Below, in pieces: positions 8,825 through 17,518 of a stretch of 64,000 bases of DNA. This DNA is from Erythrobacter sp. (GTDB lineage Bacteria; Pseudomonadota; Alphaproteobacteria; Sphingomonadales; Sphingomonadaceae), in NCBI GenBank assembly GCA_025698865.1, contig JAILWQ010000003.1, positions 248,001-312,000 on the forward strand. The letters are read 5' to 3'. Made by a program: the position numbers and the translations under genes. Position 1 is the first letter of the stretch, and the number at the start of each line of letters is the position of its first letter. The notes under the pieces are model-generated. The model searched no databases. It had not been told where the DNA came from and saw nothing but the letters and a program-made list of their open reading frames with translations.

Positions 8825-10363
8825 TTACCTGCGCTTGAACACGGGTTTGTCCGCGGTCGAGGCAACTTCTGCGACGAGCGGGGCAGGCGCGCGCCCGATC
8901 AGATGGTCGGCCAGCCGATGCGCCAGAGCGACGATGGTCAAAGTGGGATTGGCATGACCGCCGGTCGAGAAGACCGAGCCGCCGACCACGAAGAGATTGT
9001 CGGTCCCGTGGACCCGGCAATTCCGGTCGACCACACCGTCGGACGGATCCTCGCTCATCCGCGTGCCGCCCAGCGGATGATTGCTGTCGGTGATGAAGGC
9101 GGGCTCGATGCTGGACGCAGATATTCCCGCCGGCATGGACAATTGCCCGAAACCGAGCGAGCCGAGCAGAGTGCCGGTGCGCGCGATCACCGCCTCGGCC
9201 GTGCGATAGTCGTTCGCTGTGATCTTCCATTCGACATCGGCGCGCGGGATTCCGCCCGGCCCGAGCGAATCGTGAAGCGTCACCCGGCTCTCGCGGCACA
9301 CCTCCTGCTCGACATCGGCGAAGAGCATCGCGCGGCCCTGCGGGAGAACCACCTGCCGCCCGAGCATTCGCGGCACGGCGTTCACCGCGCGCGAGGGCGC
9401 GAAACGCGAGCGTCCCGAGGCGTACTCGAAGAAGATCGAGGCATTGCCGAGCCGCTCGGCCCGGGCATAGGCCGGATCAAGCGCCAGCCCCCTCTCGTGC
9501 CGCCCGCGCCCCGGACCGAAGAAGATGTTGAACTGCCGCTGGAGGGCCTGGAACTCGGCTGGCTCCTGAATCAGCGGGCCGCCACGCACCCGCAGATGCT
9601 GCATGAACCCGCGGCCGAGCCAATCCTCCACCGGTGCGAGAAAACCCGGCGTCGCCCGGTGCTGCAAGAGGAGCAGCTTGATATTGTCGATGCACCCCGC
9701 CGCAATCACCACGTTGCGCGCGCGAATCAGCTTGGCCCGTCCGGCGCGATCGACGATCCTCACGCCGACGACCCTGCTACCCTCGACCACGAATCCCGTG
9801 GCACTTGCGGCGTAGATCAGGCGGCGTGAGGGTTTTGCGAAGATCTGGCGATACCGGTTGGCGAAGTTCTGCTGGCGGTTGGCCTTTCGTCCGTTGAACC
9901 ACCAGCAGCATTCCCGTAGCGGCGGCATCTCGCAGGGCTCGGCCGGGGCCATAGGGAGGCCCGGCAGCTTCATCCCGTCCTGCAAGGTAAAGCCCAGCGA
10001 AGACCAGGCCCGGTCGTAGAACGGCGCGAGTTCGCCCTTGCCGATTGGCCAGCCGGACTGCGCGACCCACGGTCGGTCCTCGAAATCGTAATCGTCCAGC
10101 TCGACGCAGCGCCCGGTCCAGCGAGTGGTGGCACCACCGATTGCATGTACGCGGACCGCATCCGGGTTCATCTTCTCGCCGCTGACATGGGACCAGTTGG
10201 TCGTCTGGATTCGCGCGTCGACCCTCGGCCCCCCGCCCTCGACAACCGTCACTTCACCCGGCAGCGCGTCTGCAAGGGTAAGCCCGGCCGCGCCCGCGCC
10301 CACGATCACCGTGCCGGTTTCGAGAATGTCGGCGGCGATCTCGTGGGCGGCGTGGCAGTTCAT
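8825..10363 (-). CDS. GMC-family oxidoreductase
   Basis: A 512-residue FAD enzyme. The dinucleotide fold is at the N-terminus (VIVGAGAAGLTLADAL) and the GMC C-terminal region has SNHPLGGTRMS and GGHANPTLTIVALAHRLADHL with the active-site His/Asn pair. GMC enzymes oxidise alcohols, including sugar hydroxyls; members occur in sugar-modification and EPS loci. The ATG overlaps the stop of the upstream glycosyltransferase as ATGA, so translation is coupled. A role in oxidising an EPS sugar or lipid-linked intermediate is inferred from context; the substrate is unknown. Confidence 0.85.
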   Translation of the reverse strand: MNCHAAHEIAADILETGTVIVGAGAAGLTLADALPGEVTVVEGGGPRVDARIQTTNWSHVSGEKMNPDAVRVHAIGGATTRWTGRCVELDDYDFEDRPWVAQSGWPIGKGELAPFYDRAWSSLGFTLQDGMKLPGLPMAPAEPCEMPPLRECCWWFNGRKANRQQNFANRYRQIFAKPSRRLIYAASATGFVVEGSRVVGVRIVDRAGRAKLIRARNVVIAAGCIDNIKLLLLQHRATPGFLAPVEDWLGRGFMQHLRVRGGPLIQEPAEFQALQRQFNIFFGPGRGRHERGLALDPAYARAERLGNASIFFEYASGRSRFAPSRAVNAVPRMLGRQVVLPQGRAMLFADVEQEVCRESRVTLHDSLGPGGIPRADVEWKITANDYRTAEAVIARTGTLLGSLGFGQLSMPAGISASSIEPAFITDSNHPLGGTRMSEDPSDGVVDRNCRVHGTDNLFVVGGSVFSTGGHANPTLTIVALAHRLADHLIGRAPAPLVAEVASTADKPVFKRR

Positions 10364-11331
10364 GCAGCGAGCCTGTCGAACGCGCCTGGCGGAATGAGCA
10401 CGCGGGATCCCGGCCCCGCGTCCGCGCGCGTCCGCAGTTTGTCGCGAAGGATGTCCCGCAGCGCGGTGGGCCGGATGCGGAGCGCCATCACGCCGCGCGC
10501 CAGCCCGTGTTCGCTGCGGATGTCCAGAACCTCGCGAACGCTGATCTTTTCCCGCAAGCTGTCCTGCAAATGCCGGAACGACCGCGCCGTCGATTTCGGC
10601 AGGTCGGGTTCGAGCGCTTCGAGACCTTCGAGAAAGTGGCGGAGATCGTCCACGCCATGCTCGCCGCTGAGCGAATTCGGGCGCTCATAGGCGACGTATC
10701 CGCAGCTCTCGTGGATGCGGAAACGTGCCCCGCCCGCCAGCGCCCGGCAATAGAGCAGGAAATCCTCGCCCAGCCGGCAATCGGGGGCGTAGCGCAGCCC
10801 ATGGCGATCGAGGAATTCGCGCCGCATGACAGGCTTCAGAAAGCCGAGCTCGCTGCGTTCGACCATTCGCGAATTACGGTTTCCCTGCATGAACGTCTCG
10901 AGGTCGAGCGATCCCGTCCGGTCCCGGCTTCCCACGTCCGGCGCGAAGTTTTCGAACGCGTCGCGGTCGGTCAGGAAGGCGACATTGTCGGCGCAGAAAT
11001 CCCAGTCCGATCCGTCGAACAGCCGGGCGAAGCGACCCGGCACGAAGCGGTCGTCGGCGTCAAGTATCGCCACGAAGGGCATCGTCGCCGCATCGATCGC
11101 GCGATTGCGCGCAGCGGACGGACCGCGATTGACATCCTGCCGCATGATCCGAAGCCGCGGATCGCCGCCCCCGGCACGACGGGCCTCTTCCGCCGTATGG
11201 TCGCGCGAGCAATCGTCGACCACGATGACCTCGCCCGTTTCGGGTTGGGAAAGAGCGCTGGCGACGGCAGCAGCGATCGTGTCGGCCGCGTCGTAGGCGG
11301 CGATCATCACCGATACAGCCTTGCGATCCAT
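10360..11331 (-). CDS. Glycosyltransferase family 2
   Basis: A 323-residue GT-A fold protein starting MDRKAVSVMIAAYDAADT. The nucleotide-sugar-binding Asp is in VVDDCSRD and the metal-binding motif is ILDADDRF (DxD region). The C-terminal part is helical and basic. I use the ATG at 11331 because the GT2 fold starts immediately after it; upstream in-frame sequence is low-complexity. It is a soluble or membrane-associated transferase, presumably adding one sugar to the EPS repeat unit. It ends with an ATGA overlap into the GMC oxidoreductase gene and follows the SGNH-like gene by 114 bp. Confidence 0.88.
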   Translation of the reverse strand: MDRKAVSVMIAAYDAADTIAAAVASALSQPETGEVIVVDDCSRDHTAEEARRAGGGDPRLRIMRQDVNRGPSAARNRAIDAATMPFVAILDADDRFVPGRFARLFDGSDWDFCADNVAFLTDRDAFENFAPDVGSRDRTGSLDLETFMQGNRNSRMVERSELGFLKPVMRREFLDRHGLRYAPDCRLGEDFLLYCRALAGGARFRIHESCGYVAYERPNSLSGEHGVDDLRHFLEGLEALEPDLPKSTARSFRHLQDSLREKISVREVLDIRSEHGLARGVMALRIRPTALRDILRDKLRTRADAGPGSRVLIPPGAFDRLAA

Positions 11332-11445
11332 ACAAAACCCGCCGCCGGACACCCCGTTTCGAACATCGGCGAATAGGCGCCCTACCCCCCGCTCCTCAAG
11401 CGATTTCTCGCACGTGCGAGACGCGGGAGCGGGGGCCAATCGTGC

Positions 11446-13512
11446 TCAGGCCGCCTGCCGCTTCAGTACGAAGCCGACCGGATAGATGTAGGATGAGCCT
11501 GCTCCCCTGTTGAAGTCCAGGTCGATCTCGCCATTGGAGTCAGCGGCGATGTTCGCCACGCGCCACGGATTGTCGAGCAGGTGACGATCGTCGCGTTCGC
11601 CCCGGTTCACACCGTTGACGACCAGCGCAGTCCGGCGCCTGTACTGATTGTTGCCAGTGGCAATCGCGACGATGTCGTAGACGCGGCCAGGCAGAAGGCC
11701 GGTCAGCTTCGCGTTCATGTTGCCGGAACTGGTCACCAGCGAATTGCGCAGGATCGGATCCGGGAATTCCGCGATCCCGCTGCCTGTGGCCGGGCCGCCG
11801 GTAAAGTTGGAACAGCTGGGCAGGTTCTCGACCACGAACGAAACACCCGATGCCGCACCCTGACTATCGACCAAGGGGTAGGATGTCGGCGAGGCGATGG
11901 CGCCAAGCGCGAAGCCGTTCCAGTTCGCCAGGCTCGGCGTGCTGGTCCCGAAGATCACCTGCACCGTCTGGTCGAAGGCCGCAGCGACGATGGCGTCGAT
12001 CCGCACCTGCTGGTCCGCAAGGGTGTTCGGAGCCGTTTGGCCATTGTAGCCCGACGCATGCGCGGCGTGCAACGCCTCCTGAGCGGTCGTCTTGTCGGCC
12101 GGAGCCTTCGATGCTTCGGCAACCGCGATCAGCCGCTTCGCTTCGTGGAACAACACGGTCGGATAGACTGCATCCAGACGCGCGCGGAACGCATCCCTGG
12201 CCGATCCATCTGCCAGCCCGATGACGGCGTAATCGCCCTCCTCGTATCTCGGGGCCGCGTTGGCTTCGCTCGTCGCCCCGGCCTCGGCCTCTGCCACGAT
12301 TCGCTCGATCTGCGAGGTGTAGCTCCAACCGCCGGTGTAGAGGAACCGGTGCCAGGTCTCGGCGATGGCAATCCGCTCCAGAGCGTATTGGGCGCTCGAT
12401 CCGTGGATGTAGTCGGAATGCAAATCGCGGCTGTTCAGCGACAGCAGGTATTCGTCGTAACGCGGGCGGGCGATGTCCGCCTGCCAGAGCTGCGGCAGGC
12501 GATCCCGGATGAAGGGAAAGGTAATCGCCAGATCATACAGCCTGGTGCCCGTCGTCTGGATTGCCGGTGCCGCATCGCCCGAATATTTGATGTAGCGGGT
12601 CGAGCCCATGCCCACCGTCAGCCCGGCCGCCTCCAGCTTGTCGACGATCGCCACCATGCTCGCTGCGCGGGACGAGATTTTCGCCGCATCGGGCGCATCA
12701 TTGGCGATGTCGTTGGCGAGCAGCCCGCCGCACCAGGCGTAGCGCGCCGCCTGCCCGAAATGCGCCAGCGCCTGCGGCACGATCCCGTCGATCTGGGCGA
12801 TGGTGTAGCCGGTGCGGGCATAGTTGAACGCGACCGGATCGCGGTTTGGAAAGACCGCGCGGATCGAGCTTTCATAGGCGCTCGACTGGTAGCCATCCTG
12901 CAACAGGGAGGGACCGATCAGCAGATGCGCGTCCCACGGACCCGCCTCCGGGATCAGGTGCAGCAGCGGCTCGAGAGTGCAGGCAGCACCGTTCGCGGTT
13001 ACGGTCAGCCGGATCGTCTGGCCCTGCATCACGTCGAGCAGTTGCGCCTGCCGCCGGTTGCTCTCTCCCGTGCCGGCCGGAATGGCCTTGGCGAAGTCCT
13101 GCGCGACCCCATCGAGCGCCACCGCGAAGCCATGCCCGGAAGACCGGGGAATGAAAGTGAGCAGCGCCGTACCGCTATCCCGCACCGTCCATTCGATCCA
13201 CTCGGTCGCACCGCTTGCGACGGTGACCGAAGGGCGGCCCTTGCTGGCGGGTGCATCGGACGCGCTCGCGAGCGAGGGCTGCGACGCGGAGAGACCCTGA
13301 CTGGTCGCGACCGTCGCGGGCATCCGCCAGTCCTCGGGTGCGACAGTGGGTGCGGGAGTTGGCTCCGGCGTGGGCGTAGGTGTGGGCTCAGGCGTCGGCG
13401 TCGGTGCGGGGGCAGGCGACGGCGACGGCGTTGCGCCATCCCCCGCATCACGCAAATGACCAGCCGCCACCGCCAACGCCCCCGGCGCGAACGAGAAGGC
13501 GAGCCCGCTCAA
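11446..13512 (-). CDS. Large protein with Pro-rich linker and degenerate SGNH-hydrolase-like core
   Basis: About 688 residues if translation starts at the TTG at 13512, which overlaps the spike-base stop codon (TTGA). Layout: a short hydrophobic N-terminus (1-20), a Pro/Thr-rich linker (29-55), a beta-rich region (about 90-190), an SGNH-like region (about 195-385), a helical spacer (about 400-540) and a C-terminal beta domain (about 545-688). The SGNH-like region shows GPSLLQDG (Ser202, with Pro where GDS has Asp), FNYARTG, GGLLANDI and DYIH (Asp367, His370), which resemble blocks I, II, III and V of GDSL/SGNH esterases. I do not recognise the whole protein. By position it may be the spike or fibre partner of the spike-base protein, with a carbohydrate-binding or deacetylase-like role. 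The start codon is uncertain. Confidence 0.7.
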   Translation of the reverse strand: MSGLAFSFAPGALAVAAGHLRDAGDGATPSPSPAPAPTPTPEPTPTPTPEPTPAPTVAPEDWRMPATVATSQGLSASQPSLASASDAPASKGRPSVTVASGATEWIEWTVRDSGTALLTFIPRSSGHGFAVALDGVAQDFAKAIPAGTGESNRRQAQLLDVMQGQTIRLTVTANGAACTLEPLLHLIPEAGPWDAHLLIGPSLLQDGYQSSAYESSIRAVFPNRDPVAFNYARTGYTIAQIDGIVPQALAHFGQAARYAWCGGLLANDIANDAPDAAKISSRAASMVAIVDKLEAAGLTVGMGSTRYIKYSGDAAPAIQTTGTRLYDLAITFPFIRDRLPQLWQADIARPRYDEYLLSLNSRDLHSDYIHGSSAQYALERIAIAETWHRFLYTGGWSYTSQIERIVAEAEAGATSEANAAPRYEEGDYAVIGLADGSARDAFRARLDAVYPTVLFHEAKRLIAVAEASKAPADKTTAQEALHAAHASGYNGQTAPNTLADQQVRIDAIVAAAFDQTVQVIFGTSTPSLANWNGFALGAIASPTSYPLVDSQGAASGVSFVVENLPSCSNFTGGPATGSGIAEFPDPILRNSLVTSSGNMNAKLTGLLPGRVYDIVAIATGNNQYRRRTALVVNGVNRGERDDRHLLDNPWRVANIAADSNGEIDLDFNRGAGSSYIYPVGFVLKRQAA
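13348..13428 (-). repeat. Pro/Thr-rich linker-coding repeat
   Basis: DNA encoding residues 29-55 of the SGNH-like protein, with alternating PTP, PEP and PAP units. It separates the short N-terminus from the folded domains and looks like an extended linker or stalk. Such tracts are prone to slippage, so length variation between strains would be expected. Confidence 0.75.
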
Positions 13513-13772
13513 AGCAGCGCCACGATGTCGGCGGCGCTGGTGCCAGTCGCATAGACCTGGCACGCACGCAGGGGGAGGATCTGTCCGCTGGCGACGTTCT
13601 TCAACACCACCGGAGAGCCATCCTCGACGCAGCGCAGCCGCAGATTGCCGCCCGTACCGACGAACAGCGCCTTGGGGACCACGGAAAGCTCCGTTCCATC
13701 GGCCGGAGTGATCGCCATCAGCCCGCGGGCCGGGTTGGTCACCGCATCCGCGTTTCTCGAAAATTCGTCCAT
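13509..13772 (-). CDS. Spike base protein, RCAP_Rcc01079 (GTA head-spike) family
   Basis: An 87-residue protein starting at an ATG at 13772 with a strong GAGGTGG ribosome binding site. The sequence opens MDEFSRNADAVTNPAR, continues through GTELSVVPKALFVGTGGNLRL and ends QILPLRACQVYATGTSAADIVALL. This matches, motif by motif, the small spike-base proteins named after Rcc01079 of the Rhodobacter capsulatus gene transfer agent: the sALyVGtGG stretch, the LP.R...V.ATGT..t.IvAL ending and the same length. In RcGTA this type of protein forms the base of head spikes involved in binding capsule. Here no other phage structural gene is near. It overlaps the next gene by 4 bp and appears to head the minus-strand EPS run. 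Confidence 0.85.
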   Translation of the reverse strand: MDEFSRNADAVTNPARGLMAITPADGTELSVVPKALFVGTGGNLRLRCVEDGSPVVLKNVASGQILPLRACQVYATGTSAADIVALL

Positions 13773-13971
13773 GAACCACCTCGTGTTTCTTTGCGAGGCT
13801 CGGTTAACCGGATCGGTTCGCTGTAGGAAAACGATTAATCGTATGGGATAGGATTTGCGCGCGGGCATTTCTTTCGCGGCGATGGCTTTCGCCACCGCGC
13901 ACCGCTATTGCGCTTGCGTTCTTGGGCCGAAGCGCCGTGGGAACCGCCGAACCCGACACGAGGGAGATCAC

Positions 13972-14937
13972 GTGCAAGACGAGGCCCCATCCTGCGACGT
14001 CAGTTTCGCCGTCGCCTGCTACGATGCCCTGCCCTATCTCGACGCCGCCATCGAATCCGCGCTGGCGCAGGAAGGCGTGTCGGTCGAGGTTCTGGTGGTC
14101 GAGGATCACGGCAGCGATGCCAGCCTCGCCCATGCCGAGGCATGGCAGGCCCGCGATCCTCGGGTCCGGGCCATCCGCACCCCGGCGAACGGCGGACCGG
14201 GCGCGGCGCGCAACATCGCGATGAGCGAGATGCGGGGCCGCTGGTTCGCCGTTCTCGACAGCGACGATTTGATCACGCCGCAGCGCAGCCGCCGGTTGAT
14301 CGACGCTGCCGAGGCCCACGGCGCAGACCTGATCGCCGACGATCTCATTCTGTTCGGCGAGGGGATCGAGGAGCACCGTTTCCTCCCGCCCGAACTGGCC
14401 GCGAAGGGCGGGCGCTGGATCGATCCCGAACTCTATTTCGCCTCCACCATCATGCTCGGCTCGCAGCCCAATCTCGGCTTCCTGAAGCCGATGATCCGCA
14501 AATCCGCGCTCGATGCGAGCGGCGTGCGCTACGATCCTGACCTGCGCATCGGGGAGGACGACGCGCTGATCGTGCGCCTGCTGCTGGCGGGCCTGGCCTA
14601 TTACCTCCTGCCCGAGCCGGGCTACCGCTACCGCAAGCACGGTGCCTCGATCTCGCACCGCCTCTCGCTCGCCAATGCCGAGAAAATGCTCCGCTCCGAG
14701 CATCGCCTGCGTGACGATCTGGTGGTCGCTGGGTTGGCCGGAGGGGCCTATCGTCGGCGGCTCGGCTCGATCGAGCGGGCGGTCGCCTTCACCCGCTCAG
14801 TCGAGGCGCTCAAGGCCCGCCGACCCCTCGCCGCGCTGGCCCCGCTGCTGGCGAACCCGCGCGCCGCGCTGCTCTATGCGCTCCCGCTGAGAGCGCGGTT
14901 CCGCAGGGCCGTTGCAGTCCGGTCGGCCGCGCGGTAA
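13972..14937 (+). CDS. Glycosyltransferase family 2
   Basis: A 321-residue GT-A protein. The start is GTG at 13972, with GAGGGAG 6-8 nt upstream. The protein opens CDVSFAVACYDALPYLDAAIESAL, with the donor-binding Asp in VVEDHGSD and the metal-binding motif in VLDSDDLITP; the acceptor region has GEDDALIVRLL, a usual GT2 ED motif. It is divergent from the spike-base gene (199 bp apart) and followed at 44 bp by the O-antigen-ligase-like gene. The region between the divergent starts holds two short palindromes (GGTTAACC near 13803 and CGATTAATCG near 13833) that may be regulatory. Confidence 0.88.
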   Translation: MQDEAPSCDVSFAVACYDALPYLDAAIESALAQEGVSVEVLVVEDHGSDASLAHAEAWQARDPRVRAIRTPANGGPGAARNIAMSEMRGRWFAVLDSDDLITPQRSRRLIDAAEAHGADLIADDLILFGEGIEEHRFLPPELAAKGGRWIDPELYFASTIMLGSQPNLGFLKPMIRKSALDASGVRYDPDLRIGEDDALIVRLLLAGLAYYLLPEPGYRYRKHGASISHRLSLANAEKMLRSEHRLRDDLVVAGLAGGAYRRRLGSIERAVAFTRSVEALKARRPLAALAPLLANPRAALLYALPLRARFRRAVAVRSAAR

Positions 14938-14981
14938 AAGTCTTCGCCCCGCGCGCCGCTCCTTCGATCGGCCGAACAGGA

Positions 14982-16292
14982 ATGCTTCCGCTGACCAGCG
15001 CCACAACCCGATCCCGCGTCCAGTCCCGCCGCCTGCCCGCCCCGTCTCGCCGGGCGCGCTTCAGCCGGACCGATTTCGCCATCGACCGGCGTGCGAGCTG
15101 GATCGACGTGGCCATCGTGGCGGCGATCGCGGGCGCGTCGCTGTTCACGCTGGTGCTGACCTCGCTGACACCGTTGATCGTCCTCGCATCCATGGGCGCT
15201 TTCGCACTGATGCGCTGGGAAAGGCTGCCGCTGGTCCTGCGCGACGGGTGGCCGCTGCTGCTGCTGCCGGGTCTGGCGCTGCTCTCGGCCAGCTGGTCCG
15301 CGGTTCCGGGGACGAGTTTCTATTACGGCGTGCTCTACCTCGCCACGGTTCTTGCCGGGATGATCATCGGGCGCGGCATGGCGCCGGGCGCGGTGCTGAC
15401 CGGATTCTTCACCGCCTTTGCGGTGTTTACCGTCATCAGCGTTCTCAGCCTGCGTTTCACGGTCTGGGGCGGCGGTGGCGGCATCGCGTTCGTCGGCCTT
15501 ACCCAGTCGAAGAACACGGCGGGCGACATGGCCGGGGTGGGCCTGCTGGCCACGCTTTGCTTCTTCTTCTCCGCCCTCTCGCGCCGCAGACTGGTGCTGA
15601 TGGCAGTCGCGCTGGCGGTGGTGCCCTTCCTCCTGTTCGCCCTGTGGTTCAGCCGCGCCACCGGGGCGCTGGTGGCGACAACGGCCATCTCCGGCGTCAC
15701 GCTCGCCTGGCTCGCCTCGCGTCTGCTGACAGTGCAGGCACGCACCGCGATCTTTCTCGTCGCGGTGGTGGTGATCGCACTGCTGATCGCGACCCAGCAT
15801 TACTGGCTGCCGCCCCTGTTCGACGCGGTGCTGGAGAACAGCGGCAAGGATGCCGGGCTCACCGGCCGCGCCGACCTGTGGATGTATGCCGACGACCTCA
15901 TTTCTCGCAAGCCGCTGCTCGGCCTCGGTTACAACGGCTTCTGGGTGCACAACAATCTGGATGCCGAATATATCTGGCGGCACATGGGGATCTCGACGCG
16001 CTCGGGCTTCAACTTCCACAACACGCCGCGCGAGATCCTGGTGCATATGGGCTATGTCGGGCTGGTCCTGTTTGCGGTGGTCGCCATCATTGGCGCGCTT
16101 CGCCTGATCGTGCTGACCAGCAGGAACCCGACGCACGAGCGCATCTTCGCCTGCGCGATCGTGCTGTTCTACGCGATGAAGATGCCGTTCGAGGTGGTGG
16201 GAATTCCGCCGATCCACTTCGGCACCATCACCGCGGTGGCGGTGCTCGCGATGGGATATCGGCGGTCGGCTCCGGCAACCACGTTACGGTAG
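14982..16292 (+). CDS. O-antigen ligase/polymerase family membrane protein (Wzy/WaaL-like)
   Basis: A 436-residue protein with about eleven membrane helices and one large periplasmic loop. The loop (around GYNGFWVHNNLDAEYIWRHM) carries the Wzy_C-type signature with a His and follows a helix pair containing TGRADLWMYADDL. Such proteins either polymerise EPS repeat units (Wzy) or ligate polysaccharide to a lipid acceptor (WaaL). In a locus with a Wzc-like kinase and a Wzx-like flippase, the Wzy role is the more likely one. The ATG at 14982 follows a weak AACAGGA site. It converges on the GT4 gene with only 8 bp between stops. Confidence 0.85.
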   Translation: MLPLTSATTRSRVQSRRLPAPSRRARFSRTDFAIDRRASWIDVAIVAAIAGASLFTLVLTSLTPLIVLASMGAFALMRWERLPLVLRDGWPLLLLPGLALLSASWSAVPGTSFYYGVLYLATVLAGMIIGRGMAPGAVLTGFFTAFAVFTVISVLSLRFTVWGGGGGIAFVGLTQSKNTAGDMAGVGLLATLCFFFSALSRRRLVLMAVALAVVPFLLFALWFSRATGALVATTAISGVTLAWLASRLLTVQARTAIFLVAVVVIALLIATQHYWLPPLFDAVLENSGKDAGLTGRADLWMYADDLISRKPLLGLGYNGFWVHNNLDAEYIWRHMGISTRSGFNFHNTPREILVHMGYVGLVLFAVVAIIGALRLIVLTSRNPTHERIFACAIVLFYAMKMPFEVVGIPPIHFGTITAVAVLAMGYRRSAPATTLR

Positions 16293-16300
16293 GCTGGCGC

Positions 16301-17518
16301 TCAGCGCCCGTCGGCCCAGTCGCGCAGTTCGCGATGGACGATCTCGGCGGAGAAATGGCGCGCCGCACAGCCCAGCGCCCGTTCCGCCAGCGCCTTGCGC
16401 GCCTCGCGATCCCCGGCCAGCCGCGCCAGTGCGCCGGCGAATTCCCGCGCATCGTCGGTGCACACCACGGCATCGCGGCAGCGATCGGCCACGCCCTGAA
16501 GCGTGATCGAGGTGGCGACCACCGCCTTGCCCGCAGCCAGCGCCTCGACCAGCTTGATCTTGAGGCCCGACCCGAAAGTGAGCGGCGAAATCACCACCCC
16601 GGCATCGCGATAAAACGGGGCGAGATCGGGCACGAGGCCAAGGAAGCGCACCCCTTGCGGCACCTCGCCTTCGAAGCCGCGATCGACCGTCCCCGCGACT
16701 TCGAGCACGCAGCCCGGCCTTTCGCGCCGCAGGATCGGCCAGACATTCTCTAGAAACCAGCCCAGACCGACCGTGTTCGGCGCCGTGTTGCTGCCCACGA
16801 ACAGCAGCCGGTCGTCCTTGCCCGGCGCGGGCTCGTGCGCGATCTCGGCCGGCATCGGCACCAGCACCGCCCGCGTATCGGGAACTTGCGCGGCGACGAA
16901 AGCGGCCTCCTCCTTCTGGATCGCCAGCACCGTGTCGGCCGCGCCGAGCATCCGCACCTCGTTCTCGCGCGAGACGATGGCGACCGAGTCCCTGCCCTCG
17001 CCCGCGCGGGCGTGGAACAGGTCGTGCATGACGATCGCGGTGGTGGAGCCTTCGGGTGCGAGGTCGAGAGCAGGCGTGCAGAAAATATAGTCCGCGATCA
17101 CGGCCGAGCAGCCGGGCGGCAGATGATGTTCGACGAAGGCAAGATCCGCCTCGGTCCAAGGCGTAGCGACCGAATAGGGTCGCGGCCGGTCCTCGGTCCA
17201 CCGCCCCGTGGCGCCGGCCTTGCGCAGCAATTTGCGCGCCGCTCCGCCGATCGCCGCTGTCCAGATTGCGGGCGACAGCACGATCCGCAGATTGCCGATG
17301 CCCTGCGCGCCGCGAATGGCGTGGCTCTCGAACGCTTCCATCTCGGGCTGGAGCCGCATCACCGGCGTGCGCCCGAAAATGTCCGGCGAAGGCTGGATCA
17401 GATGCACCGGATACCCCGCATCGCACAGCGAGCGCGCGATCGCGATCAGATAGGCCGAGCTGCCATTGGTCGCGCCGACCAACCGCTGCTTGCTGACGAT
17501 GGCGATCGGGCTTTTCAC
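16301..17518 (-). CDS. Glycosyltransferase family 4, coupled to the lasso exporter
   Basis: A 405-residue GT-B protein. The C-terminal donor domain has LLFVGSNTAPNTVGL, a conserved Glu/Gly region VISPLTFGSGLKIKLVEALAAGKAVVAT (typical GT4 sugar-nucleotide site) and a helical tail. The start is GTG at 17518, overlapping the ABC exporter stop as GTGA. It is therefore the last gene of the lasso-peptide transcript, which raises the question of whether it modifies the lasso peptide or belongs functionally to the EPS. The N-terminal acceptor domain (SPIAIVSKQRLVGATNGSSAYL) does not reveal the acceptor. Confidence 0.85.
   Translation of the reverse strand: MKSPIAIVSKQRLVGATNGSSAYLIAIARSLCDAGYPVHLIQPSPDIFGRTPVMRLQPEMEAFESHAIRGAQGIGNLRIVLSPAIWTAAIGGAARKLLRKAGATGRWTEDRPRPYSVATPWTEADLAFVEHHLPPGCSAVIADYIFCTPALDLAPEGSTTAIVMHDLFHARAGEGRDSVAIVSRENEVRMLGAADTVLAIQKEEAAFVAAQVPDTRAVLVPMPAEIAHEPAPGKDDRLLFVGSNTAPNTVGLGWFLENVWPILRRERPGCVLEVAGTVDRGFEGEVPQGVRFLGLVPDLAPFYRDAGVVISPLTFGSGLKIKLVEALAAGKAVVATSITLQGVADRCRDAVVCTDDAREFAGALARLAGDREARKALAERALGCAARHFSAEIVHRELRDWADGR

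Noticed and set aside
11446-13772. A prophage
   Set aside because: Only the spike-base and its partner look virion-like. No terminase, portal, capsid, tail or integrase genes occur nearby.
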